A model generated the notes under the pieces. The model was not told where the DNA came from, made no database searches, and worked only from the letters and a program-made list of their open reading frames with translations. Below, one piece after another: positions 11,866 to 21,648 of a stretch of 64,000 nt of DNA (the stretch's first letter is position 1; the number at the start of each line of letters is the position of its first letter). Position numbers and translations under genes: made by a program. Source of the DNA: Isoetes taiwanensis (lineage: Eukaryota > Streptophyta > Lycopodiopsida > Isoetales > Isoetaceae); assembly GCA_021234155.1 (NCBI GenBank), contig JAJEKV010000088.1, positions 64,001 through 128,000 on the forward strand, read 5' to 3'.

Positions 11866-13509
11866 TGTGACGCTCCCTGCTAAACATACGGTGCCCGGCC
11901 GTACGCTCGGCAGGAAATCCCCCATCCGGCTCGACAACCGCATGGGCCCTTCATCTATCCCGCACTCTGAGGTGACCCTGGTGCGGGAAGGGAACACGAA
12001 GGTGTCTTACGTGCCCGTCCCCTATGGGCTCCTATAACAGCGGAAGCGATAACACGTCAGAACTAGCATCAACATATACAACTACTACCTCGAAGGGTAG
12101 TGCATCGCATATAAACCAAGGCAAAGATGATAATCACGAACCATAAAACAGGAGAGCTCCTACCCCTACCGGACTTCGTGGGAGGGTGGACCGACCGCTA
12201 GGCCTCAAGATAGAGCGCACCGGAGTCATGGCGATGGCGAGGGCTGGCATAGAACAATGGCTAGGGTTGACCACTCCATCCGCCCCTCCTGTGCATACTT
12301 TGCAGATGGGCTAGATCAGGCTCTGACAGGACTCTAGCCTTCCGGATACGCAATCCCGTGGCATCACCCATCGAGACTGCTCCAGGTTGCATCTCCCCGG
12401 TCCGATGAGGCAGGAAGGGTTGCATCTCCCCTTCCCAGGGTCTAGAGGTGCCGTGGGCGGCTAGAGAATCGTGACGACACACACCCATTAAAACCGGACC
12501 GAACCCCCCAAAACGAGAGCCAAGCCTTCCCTTGCAGCTCTCGAGAGGCAGGGCAACACCATTGCCCCAGGAGGTGTCGGACCCATGCTCGGCCCACACG
12601 AAGTGACCGACCATAGGCCTAGCCCACTATGGGATCCCCCGAAGCCCCCACTCGGCAGGGATCCTCCCTCCACTTTCCCTCTAGCCCTGTTATCTGGTGC
12701 TGAGTCATATCATAGCCTCAATAGCCTGGTGGGCTCCTATGCACAGGCCGCAACTAATAGGAACTAAGGGATCTACTCTAGGAGCATACTACATATGGCC
12801 CTAGGTCTCTACCCCCCTTCCCAATACAAGAGGAGCAAACATGATCAACCAACATCACATAATCATCATATCCTAAGAATGATCATAAGAAGAACATCTT
12901 AACCTAATCATACAACTAACTAATAGTTAGGGTTCCTTGATTAGGGTTCAAGATGTTGAATATGGGTTCTAGGATGGCTCTACTCTAGATACGAAATACT
13001 AGCACATCACGGATTGCTAATTCCGGATGAGCTATCACAACTACTATCCTACATACACGTTCTCGATGCTCTCCTCCGCATCCTGCGCCTCCATAGTCTT
13101 GACTCCTGAAGTTGCTGTTCCTCCTCCAAGAACGGGTCTACCCTGCTGGGGCTGCTGTACCAGCCTATGCCACAACGAACGATGTTCGAAACGGGGTTTC
13201 GAACAAGTAGGTGAGTCTCGGGGTGCTAGGGCTGGAAAGAGATCTAGGGTTAGGGTTTATGCCTATATAAGTTAGGTCCACCTAGGATGCCACGTGGCAC
13301 CAATCGGGTGAGTCCTGTGTGGCGGTGCCCCAATAGGTTAAGGCCACATGGATAATGGCTTAACCTATGGTTGGCTAAGCTATGAGAATAACTTAGCCAT
13401 GCCCCCTAGTGCCACAATCTATGGTATACAAGGCTATGAAGATAGACTTGTATGGTGACGGATCCAGGAATATACGTATTTATGGCGTATATTCCCCTGG
13501 ACCGTCACA
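11866..13509 (-). repeat. Gypsy 3' LTR (1644 bp)
   Basis: Matches 23308-24940 along its whole length. Long blocks are identical (for example 12781-12990 against 24201-24410). Differences are mostly short indels at CAG, CTG and CCGG sites. Plant-telomere-like 'tagggttagggttta' sits near 13246-13260. Confidence 0.95.
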
Positions 13510-13522
13510 TTCTCCCCCCCTT
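13510..13522 (-). other. Gypsy polypurine tract
   Basis: The minus strand reads AAGGGGGGGAGAA directly upstream of the 3' LTR, the expected plus-strand primer site. Confidence 0.85.
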
Positions 13523-14373
13523 AGGACAATGCTGTCCTCAGCATTGCGCTAAGGTGACGAACCTACCTTATGCCTGCAAAACAACAATCATGTCATAACC
13601 TTTAGCTTAGCTTAGCAATCAAGTTTTTTATTAGTTCAAGTCAAAATTTTAGGCCATATTTGTACTTATACAAAATTATATAGCCTTAACATCGTTATTT
13701 CTTATAATAATTCAAAATACTATTATAAGAGTTATTAGGGTTCATAATCTAATTATGGCTCCCCCTTATCTTCTCGTAACGCGCTCCTCGTTGAAGTCCT
13801 CCTTCTACTTGCACGCAAAAAAGGAGCACATTACGTTAGTTTAGTTAATAATTTGTGGTTTTAGGGGACCACCCCCTTACCTCCTTGAGCCGAACCTCTT
13901 GGCTCAAGGTTGTCCTACTACCCCGCCCAAGATCATGGCCCTTTCGGATTTGAGCTTAGGGATCATTTAAGATGCTCCCATCATTGCCCATGATCGAGTG
14001 CTACCTTGTACACGATCCCCCGGTCGAGTACACCCCAGTGCATCATGCCCCGAGGGTTTTGACTGAGGGAACGTCTCACGATCCCATCATCGCGCATGAT
14101 CACTTAAGCTTCACCATGACCCTCCTACGGCCAGGTGTGCGTACCCCGCATCGTGGCATAGAGATCATCCGATCGATGTCCCATCATCGCCCACCATGCC
14201 TCATTCCTCACTCACATGACCCTAATGGTCATGCGCACCTCTTGGTGCGTGTGGCCTAGAGAATGCCTTAAAGGCGTATCCCATCATCGCCCACACGATC
14301 CAAGGTTCTGGCACATGCACCCTCCTAACTAGAATGCATGCGCCAGGCTCAAAGCTAACTAACAACATACTAG
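13523..14373 (-). other. Gypsy 3' untranslated region with short repeats
   Basis: Non-coding stretch of about 850 bp between the chromodomain stop and the purine tract. It contains four imperfect copies of 'cccatcatcgcccatgatc' near 13977, 14081, 14180 and 14279. Confidence 0.7.
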
Positions 14374-15031
14374 CTAACCACCTGGCAAGTCGGGGTCGAC
14401 CAAGTCGGAGACGACTCGCCCATCAAACTCCTTCATGAACTCTGGGTATTGCTTCTCCAAATCTTGCTTCAATACCCATGTCGCATCTTCCACGGGTAAG
14501 TGCTTCCACTTAACCAAATATTGGAGGAACTGAGACCTCCTAGTCTTCTTGAATGACTTATCAAGAAGTAACTCGGGCACTATTTCTACTTGCTCCTCCG
14601 TCATTTCCAACAAGGTTGGAGTATCCAAAACCTCCTCAGGGTTAGGATTGTGTCTTTTTAATAAACTTACGTGGAAGACCTTGTGGACCTTAAGATGAGC
14701 TGGAAGATCCAACTTGTAGGCTTGAGAGCCCACTCTCTCTAAAATCTTGAACGGCCCAGCCCACCTAGGGGCAAGCTTCTTGCAGCTCCCAATCCGCAGC
14801 TTGGCTTGCTTCACCTTGATCTTCAACCAAACGGTATCTCCCACCTTAAACTCCCTTACGGTCCTGTGCTTGTCGGCTACACTCTTCTGCCGACTTCTTG
14901 CTGCCAATAAATAACCCCTTACTTCCTCTACTAGCTGCTGCATATCCCCTAACATCTGCTGGGACACTTCTACCTTGGACACAGGATTGTGCCAGGTATC
15001 CGGGGTTAAGCACTGGTAGCCGTAGTTCACC
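14374..15031 (-). pseudogene. Gypsy integrase C-terminus with chromodomain
   Basis: The open frame carries VNYGYQCLTPDTW, then ADKHRTVREFKVGDTVWLKI and APRWAGPFKILERVGSQAYK (the GPY/F module), then LPAHLKVHKVFHVSLLKRH. It ends in a chromodomain with FLQYLVKWKHLPVEDATWV followed by LEKQYPEFMKEF. In chromoviruses this domain directs integration by binding methylated histone H3. Of the aromatic cage, the Tyr (QYLVKW) and Trp (KW) positions are visible; the full cage cannot be judged by eye. The stop is at 14374. Upstream, the sequence passes abruptly into the inverted core at about 15039. Confidence 0.92.
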
Positions 15032-15392
15032 ATGAAAGGCATAAGCATGGATTTCATCACAGGACTCCCTAGAACTCTTCGAGGCAAGGATGCATTGATG
15101 GTTGTCATAGATAAGTTATCTAAGATGGCACATTTCGTGCCTTGCAAGACGACGGACACCGCATTAGACACTGCCAAGTTATTTGTAAGGGAGATTTTTA
15201 GACTCCATGGCATGCCTCGGGAGATAATATCTGATAGAGATTCTAAGTTCATGAGTGCCTTTTGGCAGGATCTCTTTAGCACCATCCAGACGAAGCTCTC
15301 CATGAGTACGGCATATCATCCCCAAACAGATGGCCAGACGGAAAGGACGAATCGGATCATTGAAGACATGCTTCGAAGCTATGTGTGGCACC
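15032..15392 (+). pseudogene. Integrase catalytic core in inverted orientation
   Basis: On the plus strand, opposite to everything around it, the frame reads KGISMDFITGLPRTLRGKDA, then REIISDRDSKFMSAFWQDL, then AYHPQTDGQTERTNRIIEDM. These are the three catalytic blocks of a Ty3/gypsy integrase (D, D, E) in correct order and spacing. The zinc domain (15745-15420) and C-terminal domain (15031-14374) lie on the minus strand on either side. The simplest reading is an internal inversion of about 350 bp in the parent integrase. The usual segment after the core (family pattern W-L-E-AYN-S-H-T-PF) is missing, so some sequence was lost at the breakpoints. Confidence 0.93.
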
Positions 15393-15770
15393 CCCAATGG
15401 CTCTAAAGCACCCGGAATCCGAAGTTGCTCCGCCTTGGTCTGCTGACATAACTGGCAATCCCGAATATATGCAGCTATCTGCCTCTTCATTCCTGGCCAG
15501 AAGTAGCTACTTCGAATCTTGAAATATGTCTTCATGAAGCCAGCATGCCCCGCTATTGGGCTGTTATGTGTGTCATGAAGAATTAACTTCCTTACCCCTG
15601 AAGAATCGGGCACACACAACTTATGCTTGTGGTACAACAGGTTGCCTTCCTTCTTATAATGCTTGAAGGCTTCCCGCTCCTTATCTGTTCTGGCTTCCTT
15701 GGAAAGGCTTTTCCATACCTCCTTGAAGTCCACATCGGTTCGCAAGGACTCCTCAATCTTCTTGCCAAAC
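15393..15770 (-). pseudogene. Gypsy integrase zinc-binding domain
   Basis: The minus frame 15745-15420 reads LILHDTHNSPIAGHAGFMKT, then SYFWPGMKRQIAAYIRDCQLCQ, giving the H-x-H ... C-x2-C metal-binding set of gypsy integrases. It continues to IPGALEPLGVPH, where the normal protein would run into the catalytic core; here it meets the inverted segment. Confidence 0.92.
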
Positions 15771-16370
15771 TCACTTTCGAAGAGTGGAAATCGCGATTAC
15801 AATGCGTCCTTGTCCGAAATGGTCTTCGGAGAGGGCATCCGCTACAACATTAAGCTTACCGTGCTTATATATAATATCAAAATCATACTCCTCAAGGAAT
15901 TCCATCCACCTCCTTTGCCTTAAGTTGAGGAGGGGCTGGGTGAAAAGATACTCAAGGCTCGGTGATCGCGATCCAACCGAAACTTCCTTCCCAGCAGATA
16001 ATGCCTCCATATCCTCAATGCCCCCGACAATGGCTAGCAGCTCCTCGATCATGGGTTGGGTAAAAGCGTTGCTTTCGGCGTCGTTCATCTTCTTCGAAGT
16101 CGTAGGCGACTACCCTTCCTTCTTGCATCAAGACTCCCCTGCTATCTTGCTTGCATCCGTTGCTACCAACTTATCCTTACCGGATCCGGAGGACAAGCAC
16201 CGGTGTTTGTTAAGGCCTCTTTAAGCTTCTCAAAAGAAGCTTGACTTTCTCTAACCAATGGCTAGCCCAGTCCTTAATCTTGTTGGCCTCAAGTGAGGTC
16301 CGGCCGAGGGGGGCGCCCACTTAGCAAAGTCCTTCACGAACTTTCTCAGTGGTATCCCGCCAACCCGAAA
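15771..16370 (-). pseudogene. Gypsy RNase H domain
   Basis: The minus strand near 15950-15835 reads LLNLRQRRWMEFLEEYDFDI followed by IYKHGKLNVVADALS, the conserved end of the Ty3/gypsy RNase H (Q-RW---L-EYDF-I-Y--GK-N-VADALSR). Upstream parts (about 16370-16090) are scattered over several frames, with many small indels. Confidence 0.88.
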
Positions 16371-17102
16371 GCTTCTTACTTACGCCACATTCCTTGGAGC
16401 TGGCCAATCAACTATTGCCTCAATCTTAGATGGATCTGTGGAGATTCCCTCGGATGTTACTACATGCCCCAAGTACTCCACCCTACCATTGCTATGGTGG
16501 CACTTAGAGAGAGCTTCCCATACAACCGATGACGCCTCAACTTCTCTAACACTTTCCTGAGATGCCGACAATGCTCTTCAAGGGACTTGTTGTAGATTAG
16601 GATGTCGTCGAAGAAGACAATAACAAACTCATCCAAGAAGTCTCAAAGATATCGCTCATGAGGCGATAAACGCTATGGGAGCGTTCGACAATCCAAAGGG
16701 CATTCTCAGAAACTCAAAATGACCATACCGCTCTTAAAGCGCCTTATGGATGTCCTCTTCCTTTATTCTTATCGATGGTATCCCCGATCTTAAATCGATC
16801 TTAGAGAATACCTTTGCTCCTTGTAGCTGATCCATTAGGTCATCTGCGCCTCGGCAATGCATACTTATTCTTTATCGTCCCGCTTATTGAGTCGGGCGAT
16901 AGTCTATGCACATTCTTAAGCTCCCATCTTTCTTCTTGACAAAGAGTATAGGTGTCTCGAAAGGAGACACACTTGCTCTTATAAATCCAAGCTCGAGCAA
17001 TTCCCGCAAATGTTTCTTGAGCTCACCAATTGGGATGCTCATTCTATATGGCCTTCTTGGGTCGGCCGCTTCGATCCGAGCCAATGTGATCTCACATTCC
17101 AC
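16371..17102 (-). pseudogene. Gypsy reverse transcriptase
   Basis: The first block (17102-16884) reads PIGELKKHLRELLELGFIRA then SPFETPILFVKKKDGSLRMC and IDYR. The catalytic box VIVFFDDILIYNKSLEEH is near 16622-16570. The end, VEYLGHVVTSEGISTDPSKI, is near 16475-16415. The two catalytic aspartates (FDD) are present. The middle part (16880-16630) is frameshifted repeatedly. Confidence 0.92.
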
Positions 17103-17690
17103 ACCCCTATAAGGTTGGCGGTTCGGGATTTCATCCGGAAATACATCCCCAATTCGAGATAAGCCTTGCTATTCTGCTGGGCAAATGATTTCCCCTTTGT
17201 GTCACTTCCATCCTGCTTGCCTGGCTCCACTGATTCCATCCTCAAGATGTAATCCACCTTATTCCTTTCTATACTCTTCCTTAGCTGCTTCAAAGAAATA
17301 CACTGCATAGGGGATTCTAGCTTCTTACCTTTCACTATCAACTTGCTGCCGTCTGGTGCCGTCATGGTGACTTCATTCCGGTCGCAATCAATCATGGCTT
17401 TGGCTGGCTTCAAAAATTCCATCCCCACTATAAGATCATACCTTCCAATATCCATGACTTCTGCTCCCATCGGCCACTTGGCCCCACTAAGGTCTATGTC
17501 AAAGGTGATCCTCCTCCCCTTAGTGTGCCGAATGGCGCCGTTTGCCATAGCTACTGGCCTTGGCTTAGACTTCAATACCTTGTTCTTCATTAGAGCAGCC
17601 AATCTAGGAGATGCAAAATTATGAGAGCTACCTGTATCTATGAGGACTACATAAGGGTTACTATCTATGATCCCATCACCATGCGATGAC
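17103..17690 (-). pseudogene. Gypsy aspartic protease
   Basis: Near 17660-17600 the minus strand reads VLIDTGSSHNFASPRLAALM, the intact DTG active site of the retropepsin fold. It is followed by the rest of the domain, with IGRYDLIVGMEFLKPAKAMI near 17450-17395. It would process the Gag-Pol polyprotein. The open frame runs on towards RT, but the protease-RT join is damaged near 17110-17160. Confidence 0.9.
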
Positions 17691-17904
17691 AGAGTTGGAT
17701 CGATTCTCTATCTCATCTCGACTCAATGTTTGCACATATGCGACACTCACCATCTATGAAGTCGTGGCCTTCACGTTGGTCATCGCCCTCGTCCCGCTTT
17801 CGGGGAGTCCCAATCCAAGAGTTACGCCAAAGCCGATTTGCATGACGAATGGACAATCATGTGTCCGGGTGCCCCGGCTGGAAGCACCGAAGCATAACTT
17901 CTTC
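17691..17904 (-). pseudogene. Frameshifted Gag-protease junction with zinc-knuckle remnant
   Basis: Reading the minus strand in a shifted frame near 17900-17850 gives a CF-CFQPGHPDT-like stretch, compatible with a CCHC zinc knuckle damaged by indels. The stretch lies between the capsid part of Gag and the protease, the expected place. Confidence 0.55.
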
Positions 17905-19023
17905 TCAATGCATTCCTGTCTCTTTTCTTCTTGACTGTCTAGGGAAACGCTTAAGAGCTGCCCCTGATGCGTTCGTGGGGCTTACGGTCCCCAAAAGCTT
18001 TGCTCGACCCTTACCTTGTTTGCCGACTCCCCGATGGTGTAGCTGGCGATTGCTTACCCCCGATATTGTCCCCGAGCATCGCCTCGAACTCTTACCCCTG
18101 AAGGTTGACTGCTTCTCTGCTGGAGTTGCTGGTGCCTCCTCCAGACTTATAGCTTTGTCTTCGGCCTGCGCGACTGACTTCGGGTTGATTGCTCTAACAA
18201 GCCTCTTGATATTGCTGTTCAACCCCTCAATGTAAGTATCCACGGCTTGCCTCTCTGAGACTCCAGGAACATTCAGCCTGAGCCTCATAAATTCTTCGGT
18301 ATACTTAGCCACTGATAAGCTACCCTGATTCAACCTGTAAAACTGCTGGATCTGTCTACTAGTATGAGACCTTGGCACATAGTGCTTGCGGAAAGCCTTG
18401 CTGAAGGTCTTAAACCTGCAGTTGTTCCTCTTCAGCTTGTTGGATTTAGCATATCCCTTCCACCAGATCCTTGCCGGTCCAATAAGGTTAGCTGTAGCAA
18501 CTTTCCCTATGTCCTTGTCTTTCATACCGTATGAGTTGCCAAACTCTTCCATTTCATCAAGCCATGCTTCAGCCTCCATGCCTGATCTGTCCTTCCCTGA
18601 GAACTGGCCGAGCTTCCTTGTTTTCCATACATTGCTCATAGCACTATCCACCTTTTTCTGATAATCACCTGTCTTTCTTGCTCTTTTCCCTGCTTTAGGT
18701 GTGTCAGACTGACTGTCGGAGCTAGAGCTGTCCTCACTGGAAGAACTGTCTGATGAGCTGGAGCTGGATGATGATGGGCTCCTGGCTCTCCTCTTCCTTC
18801 TCCTATCCCTGACGTTCCCCTGGTTGCCCTCCCTTTCCTGCTGAGGGACTTCGTCACCCCCCGGAAAACAAGGTGGAGGTGGGTGACCATCTTCCTGTGC
18901 ATTCATGAGAGGTGTCGCCCAGTTGATGAGGTGTTGCATCTGATTCCTCATCTGCACCAACCTTGCGTTGACTGCCTCTGGTGACATATCCTGCTCAACA
19001 TCTTCTTGTTCCCTGCCAAACAA
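17905..19023 (-). CDS. Gypsy Gag (capsid) protein
   Basis: A 372-residue frame starting MFGREQEDVEQDM. The N-terminal part is acidic and Pro-rich, followed by an Arg-rich patch and a long Ser run ([20 protein letters not shown]). It then has the retrotransposon Gag domain: WLDEMEEFGNSYGM, ARIWWKGYA, F-KAFRKHYVPRS, QFYRLNQGSLSVAKYTEEFM, then a VDTYIEGLN-like stretch. Gag forms the virus-like particle. The last 70 or so residues look frameshifted into a basic Ser/Gly-rich stretch, with the zinc knuckle left behind in another frame. Confidence 0.9.
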   Translation of the reverse strand: MFGREQEDVEQDMSPEAVNARLVQMRNQMQHLINWATPLMNAQEDGHPPPPCFPGGDEVPQQEREGNQGNVRDRRRKRRARSPSSSSSSSSDSSSSEDSSSSDSQSDTPKAGKRARKTGDYQKKVDSAMSNVWKTRKLGQFSGKDRSGMEAEAWLDEMEEFGNSYGMKDKDIGKVATANLIGPARIWWKGYAKSNKLKRNNCRFKTFSKAFRKHYVPRSHTSRQIQQFYRLNQGSLSVAKYTEEFMRLRLNVPGVSERQAVDTYIEGLNSNIKRLVRAINPKSVAQAEDKAISLEEAPATPAEKQSTFRGKSSRRCSGTISGVSNRQLHHRGVGKQGKGRAKLLGTVSPTNASGAALKRFPRQSRRKETGMH

Positions 19024-19274
19024 ATTCCTTGGTACCCAATTGCGTGGTCGGTGCTGATCTTGGGATCCTGCACTTGAGTTCCTTGCTGCAAGGATTGATC
19101 ATCAATACATTTTATTTAGGTTAGATGTTGATCAATTTTACTTGCAAATTGAATTATCTTTAGTTATAAGAAATCATACAAAGCCTTACATTGACAAACC
19201 AGTTAATAGTCATTAATACATAAGGATTACATAATAAAGCAGATGTATCTTAGCACAATGGGTACAAGAAACAT
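19024..19274. other. Spacer between gag and accessory ORF
   Basis: AT-rich stretch of about 250 bp with no open frame or motif, unlike the GC-richer coding DNA on both sides. Confidence 0.5.
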
Positions 19275-20903
19275 TTAGCACAAACTTAAGAAATTTTTGC
19301 TTAAGAAATTTTTGCAACTATTCAGTGGCCTCCCGAAAGCCTGAAGAAGTTCTTGACATCCCTGAATCGGAGGCCTTTGCCGAGGTTGCGCAAGATGTTC
19401 CTCGTTGATCTTCCTTCCAAAGGTTAACGGGCCATCTCTGGTTCCGGGAGTTCTGGTGCTGTTGCTGCTACCACTGAAAGTGTTGCATCCCTCAGGTGTC
19501 CTCTCGCAAAGTCGAGGCAATGGAGCGCGACTGCCCTGTTGAAAAGGATGATGTGATCGGTATGGGCGTATATCTTTGAGTGCTGCCCGAAGCCCGAAAG
19601 GGCTATGAGAAGTGCCACGGATTCTTCCCCCTTGGGCTGAACTCCTTGTGGAAGACTATCATTTGCCTCCGGCCGAGGGCGAAGATAGTAGCGGCGTCTG
19701 CACCCTTCCCTACGCCTCGCCAATCCATTCCTTCCTTTGAGCCGCCAGCGTAGGCATCCACCGCCATAAGGTCTTCATGATCTCTCCACATACCGGGTTG
19801 CGTTGTCCAAGTTAATGCTTCGCTGGACCCTTCCCTCATGCTCCCGCTCGAATCGGCCTGGGCTTGAGCTTGGGCCCTTCCCTCGGTTTGTAGAGTGTGC
19901 TCATCTGCTGGAACTCCTCCTCCGAGATGATAGGCTCTGCTGCCGATAGATCTCTTATCTGGCCGATAGGGTGCTATATCCGACATTGTCTCCCGGCATA
20001 AGAGTGTCTCTCCGCCAGCTCCTTGGGATCTCCCCGTATGAGTAGTCGATGATGTCTCATTGTTCTTCCCGTGTGCTATCATACCCAAGAGCTCGCTGAT
20101 TCAAGACCCTGTTCTGACGACAAGAGGGACAGATTGAGGATGTCATTTGCAAAATGTACTCCTCCCCGTCGATGACTATTGGCGACAAAGGCCGTGATGC
20201 CGACCGGTGGATCATGAGGCCGCTCCACGTCGTCCGTCATGCCTCGGCGCATATCTCCGCATTCTTGTTGCCTCCCTCGCTTCCCATTCGGGTTCTCGCT
20301 CCCCTAGCTGCTCGTAGTCTTCATGGATCTCAGAGATGGTGCTCCGGACGCCGTGGCCGTAGTATTCGTAGGCGGAGGACTCTATATTCAGGATTTGATC
20401 CTGGGCCCTACGGGTATCGAGTGGCGCTAAGTCTAAGGGCTGAACAGAGGGTTCCCCTACTTTGTTGATTGACTTATAATGCATGAAGAGGGCAAGGGCT
20501 GTCTGGGCTGAAAGGTACCTGTGCCTATTATGTCTGCAGGTCATGTAATCGGGCATGGTCCTAGTCCTATCCCATAGCTGCTTCTTGCCTCTGGATCCTG
20601 CCAGCTCTCGACCTAAAGCTTGGGTAAGTGTCTCAAGGGAAACCCAATTCCCTCCCCTAGGAGGCAGTCTAACTTCCCAAGGCAGGACCTGCTGGTCATA
20701 CTGGCACATAATGTCTGTGTAGTAGGGTGTTCTAGTCAAGGTTGCGTGAAGATCAAACAAGTGATCAAACACAGAGAAAGCTTGATCTACTGGAAGCACA
20801 TGGATATGGTCTGCAAAGATTATACCATCTCTCAAAGTTGCCGGGCCATTGAGCGGGAAAAGGGTGTAGAAAATGGCTTGCAAAGATCGAGTGGAGGGTC
20901 GTA
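19275..20903 (-). pseudogene. Unrecognised accessory ORF of the gypsy element
   Basis: Coding-like minus-strand DNA between the H3-like gene and gag. It is readable in overlapping pieces: 20883-20212 (223 codons), 20088-19603, 19723-19424 and 19520-19275. The first piece reads like a folded protein, with FADHIHVLPVDQAFSVFDHL, YYTDIMCQYDQQVLPWEVRL and QTALALFMHYKSINKVGEPS, followed by an acidic EDYEQLGEREPEWEAREA stretch. The later pieces are low in complexity (Gln/Ala/Glu, Gly). I recognise no family. Retrotransposons sometimes carry an extra ORF before gag; nothing here indicates a function. The frame breaks may be real or consensus errors. Confidence 0.6.
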
Positions 20904-21648
20904 AAATCGCCTAAGGGGTCGGAGCAGTTCAGAGGAAGAAAAATGGCAAATGAGACCTATTTTTATAGACTATGGGTGACCCTGGATTTCGTGCAAAAAG
21001 GTGTTAGCTAAGACGACCTTTGGTTCTATGGCTCGGGTGTCCAAATGAACTACCATGAAGTGCAAACTTAAGCAAAACAAAGCAAGAAACACTACATGGC
21101 AATTTGTTGGATCAAATTTGGCTAATTTGGGCCAAAGATGGCCCGACCCGGGTGAATCCGCGCGGATGGCCTCCTCAAACCATCAGACGCTTGGCTGCCA
21201 GGTTAAACTCACCCTCACATTGGCCTGCTTTTGGGCCAATTTTTGGTCATTTTAGGAAATTTGAAGATGCTAATATGGCTAATTGGGCCAATTCTAACCT
21301 AACTAGCAACTTATTTTGTGCAAAACCCGACATCTAAAAGCAAGATTTTGGGGGTAGGCGGGTGAATCACAACAACGCCAACGCTCGTCGGGGGCCTAGA
21401 GGCCATTGGCGCGGTCTCACCCGACTGGCCCCAATTTTTGCATTTTTGATGATTTTTTTGCCAAAATTTTGTTGTAGTCATGATTTCTGGGGTATTTCTA
21501 GACATGCTATGAAGAATTCTACCAGAATTGGGTTCTATTTTCTACATTTCAAGAACAATTTTACAGAGGGAAAAGAACTTTTATATTAGTGAGGAACATG
21601 ATTACATGAAAATTTTAGTTCTTCTACAAAATTTACAAAATTTGAGGC
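20904..21648. other. Non-coding spacer within the gypsy element
   Basis: About 745 bp between the H3-like frame and the accessory ORF. It is rich in 'ttggccaatttt'-type and 'gggccaatt' strings and has no convincing frame on either strand. It may be an intron or a leader for the downstream ORFs. Confidence 0.45.

Noticed and set aside
15179-15419. Minus-strand extension of the zinc-domain frame across the inverted core
   Set aside because: This part of the frame (15419-15179) is the antisense of the catalytic core and does not match any integrase sequence.
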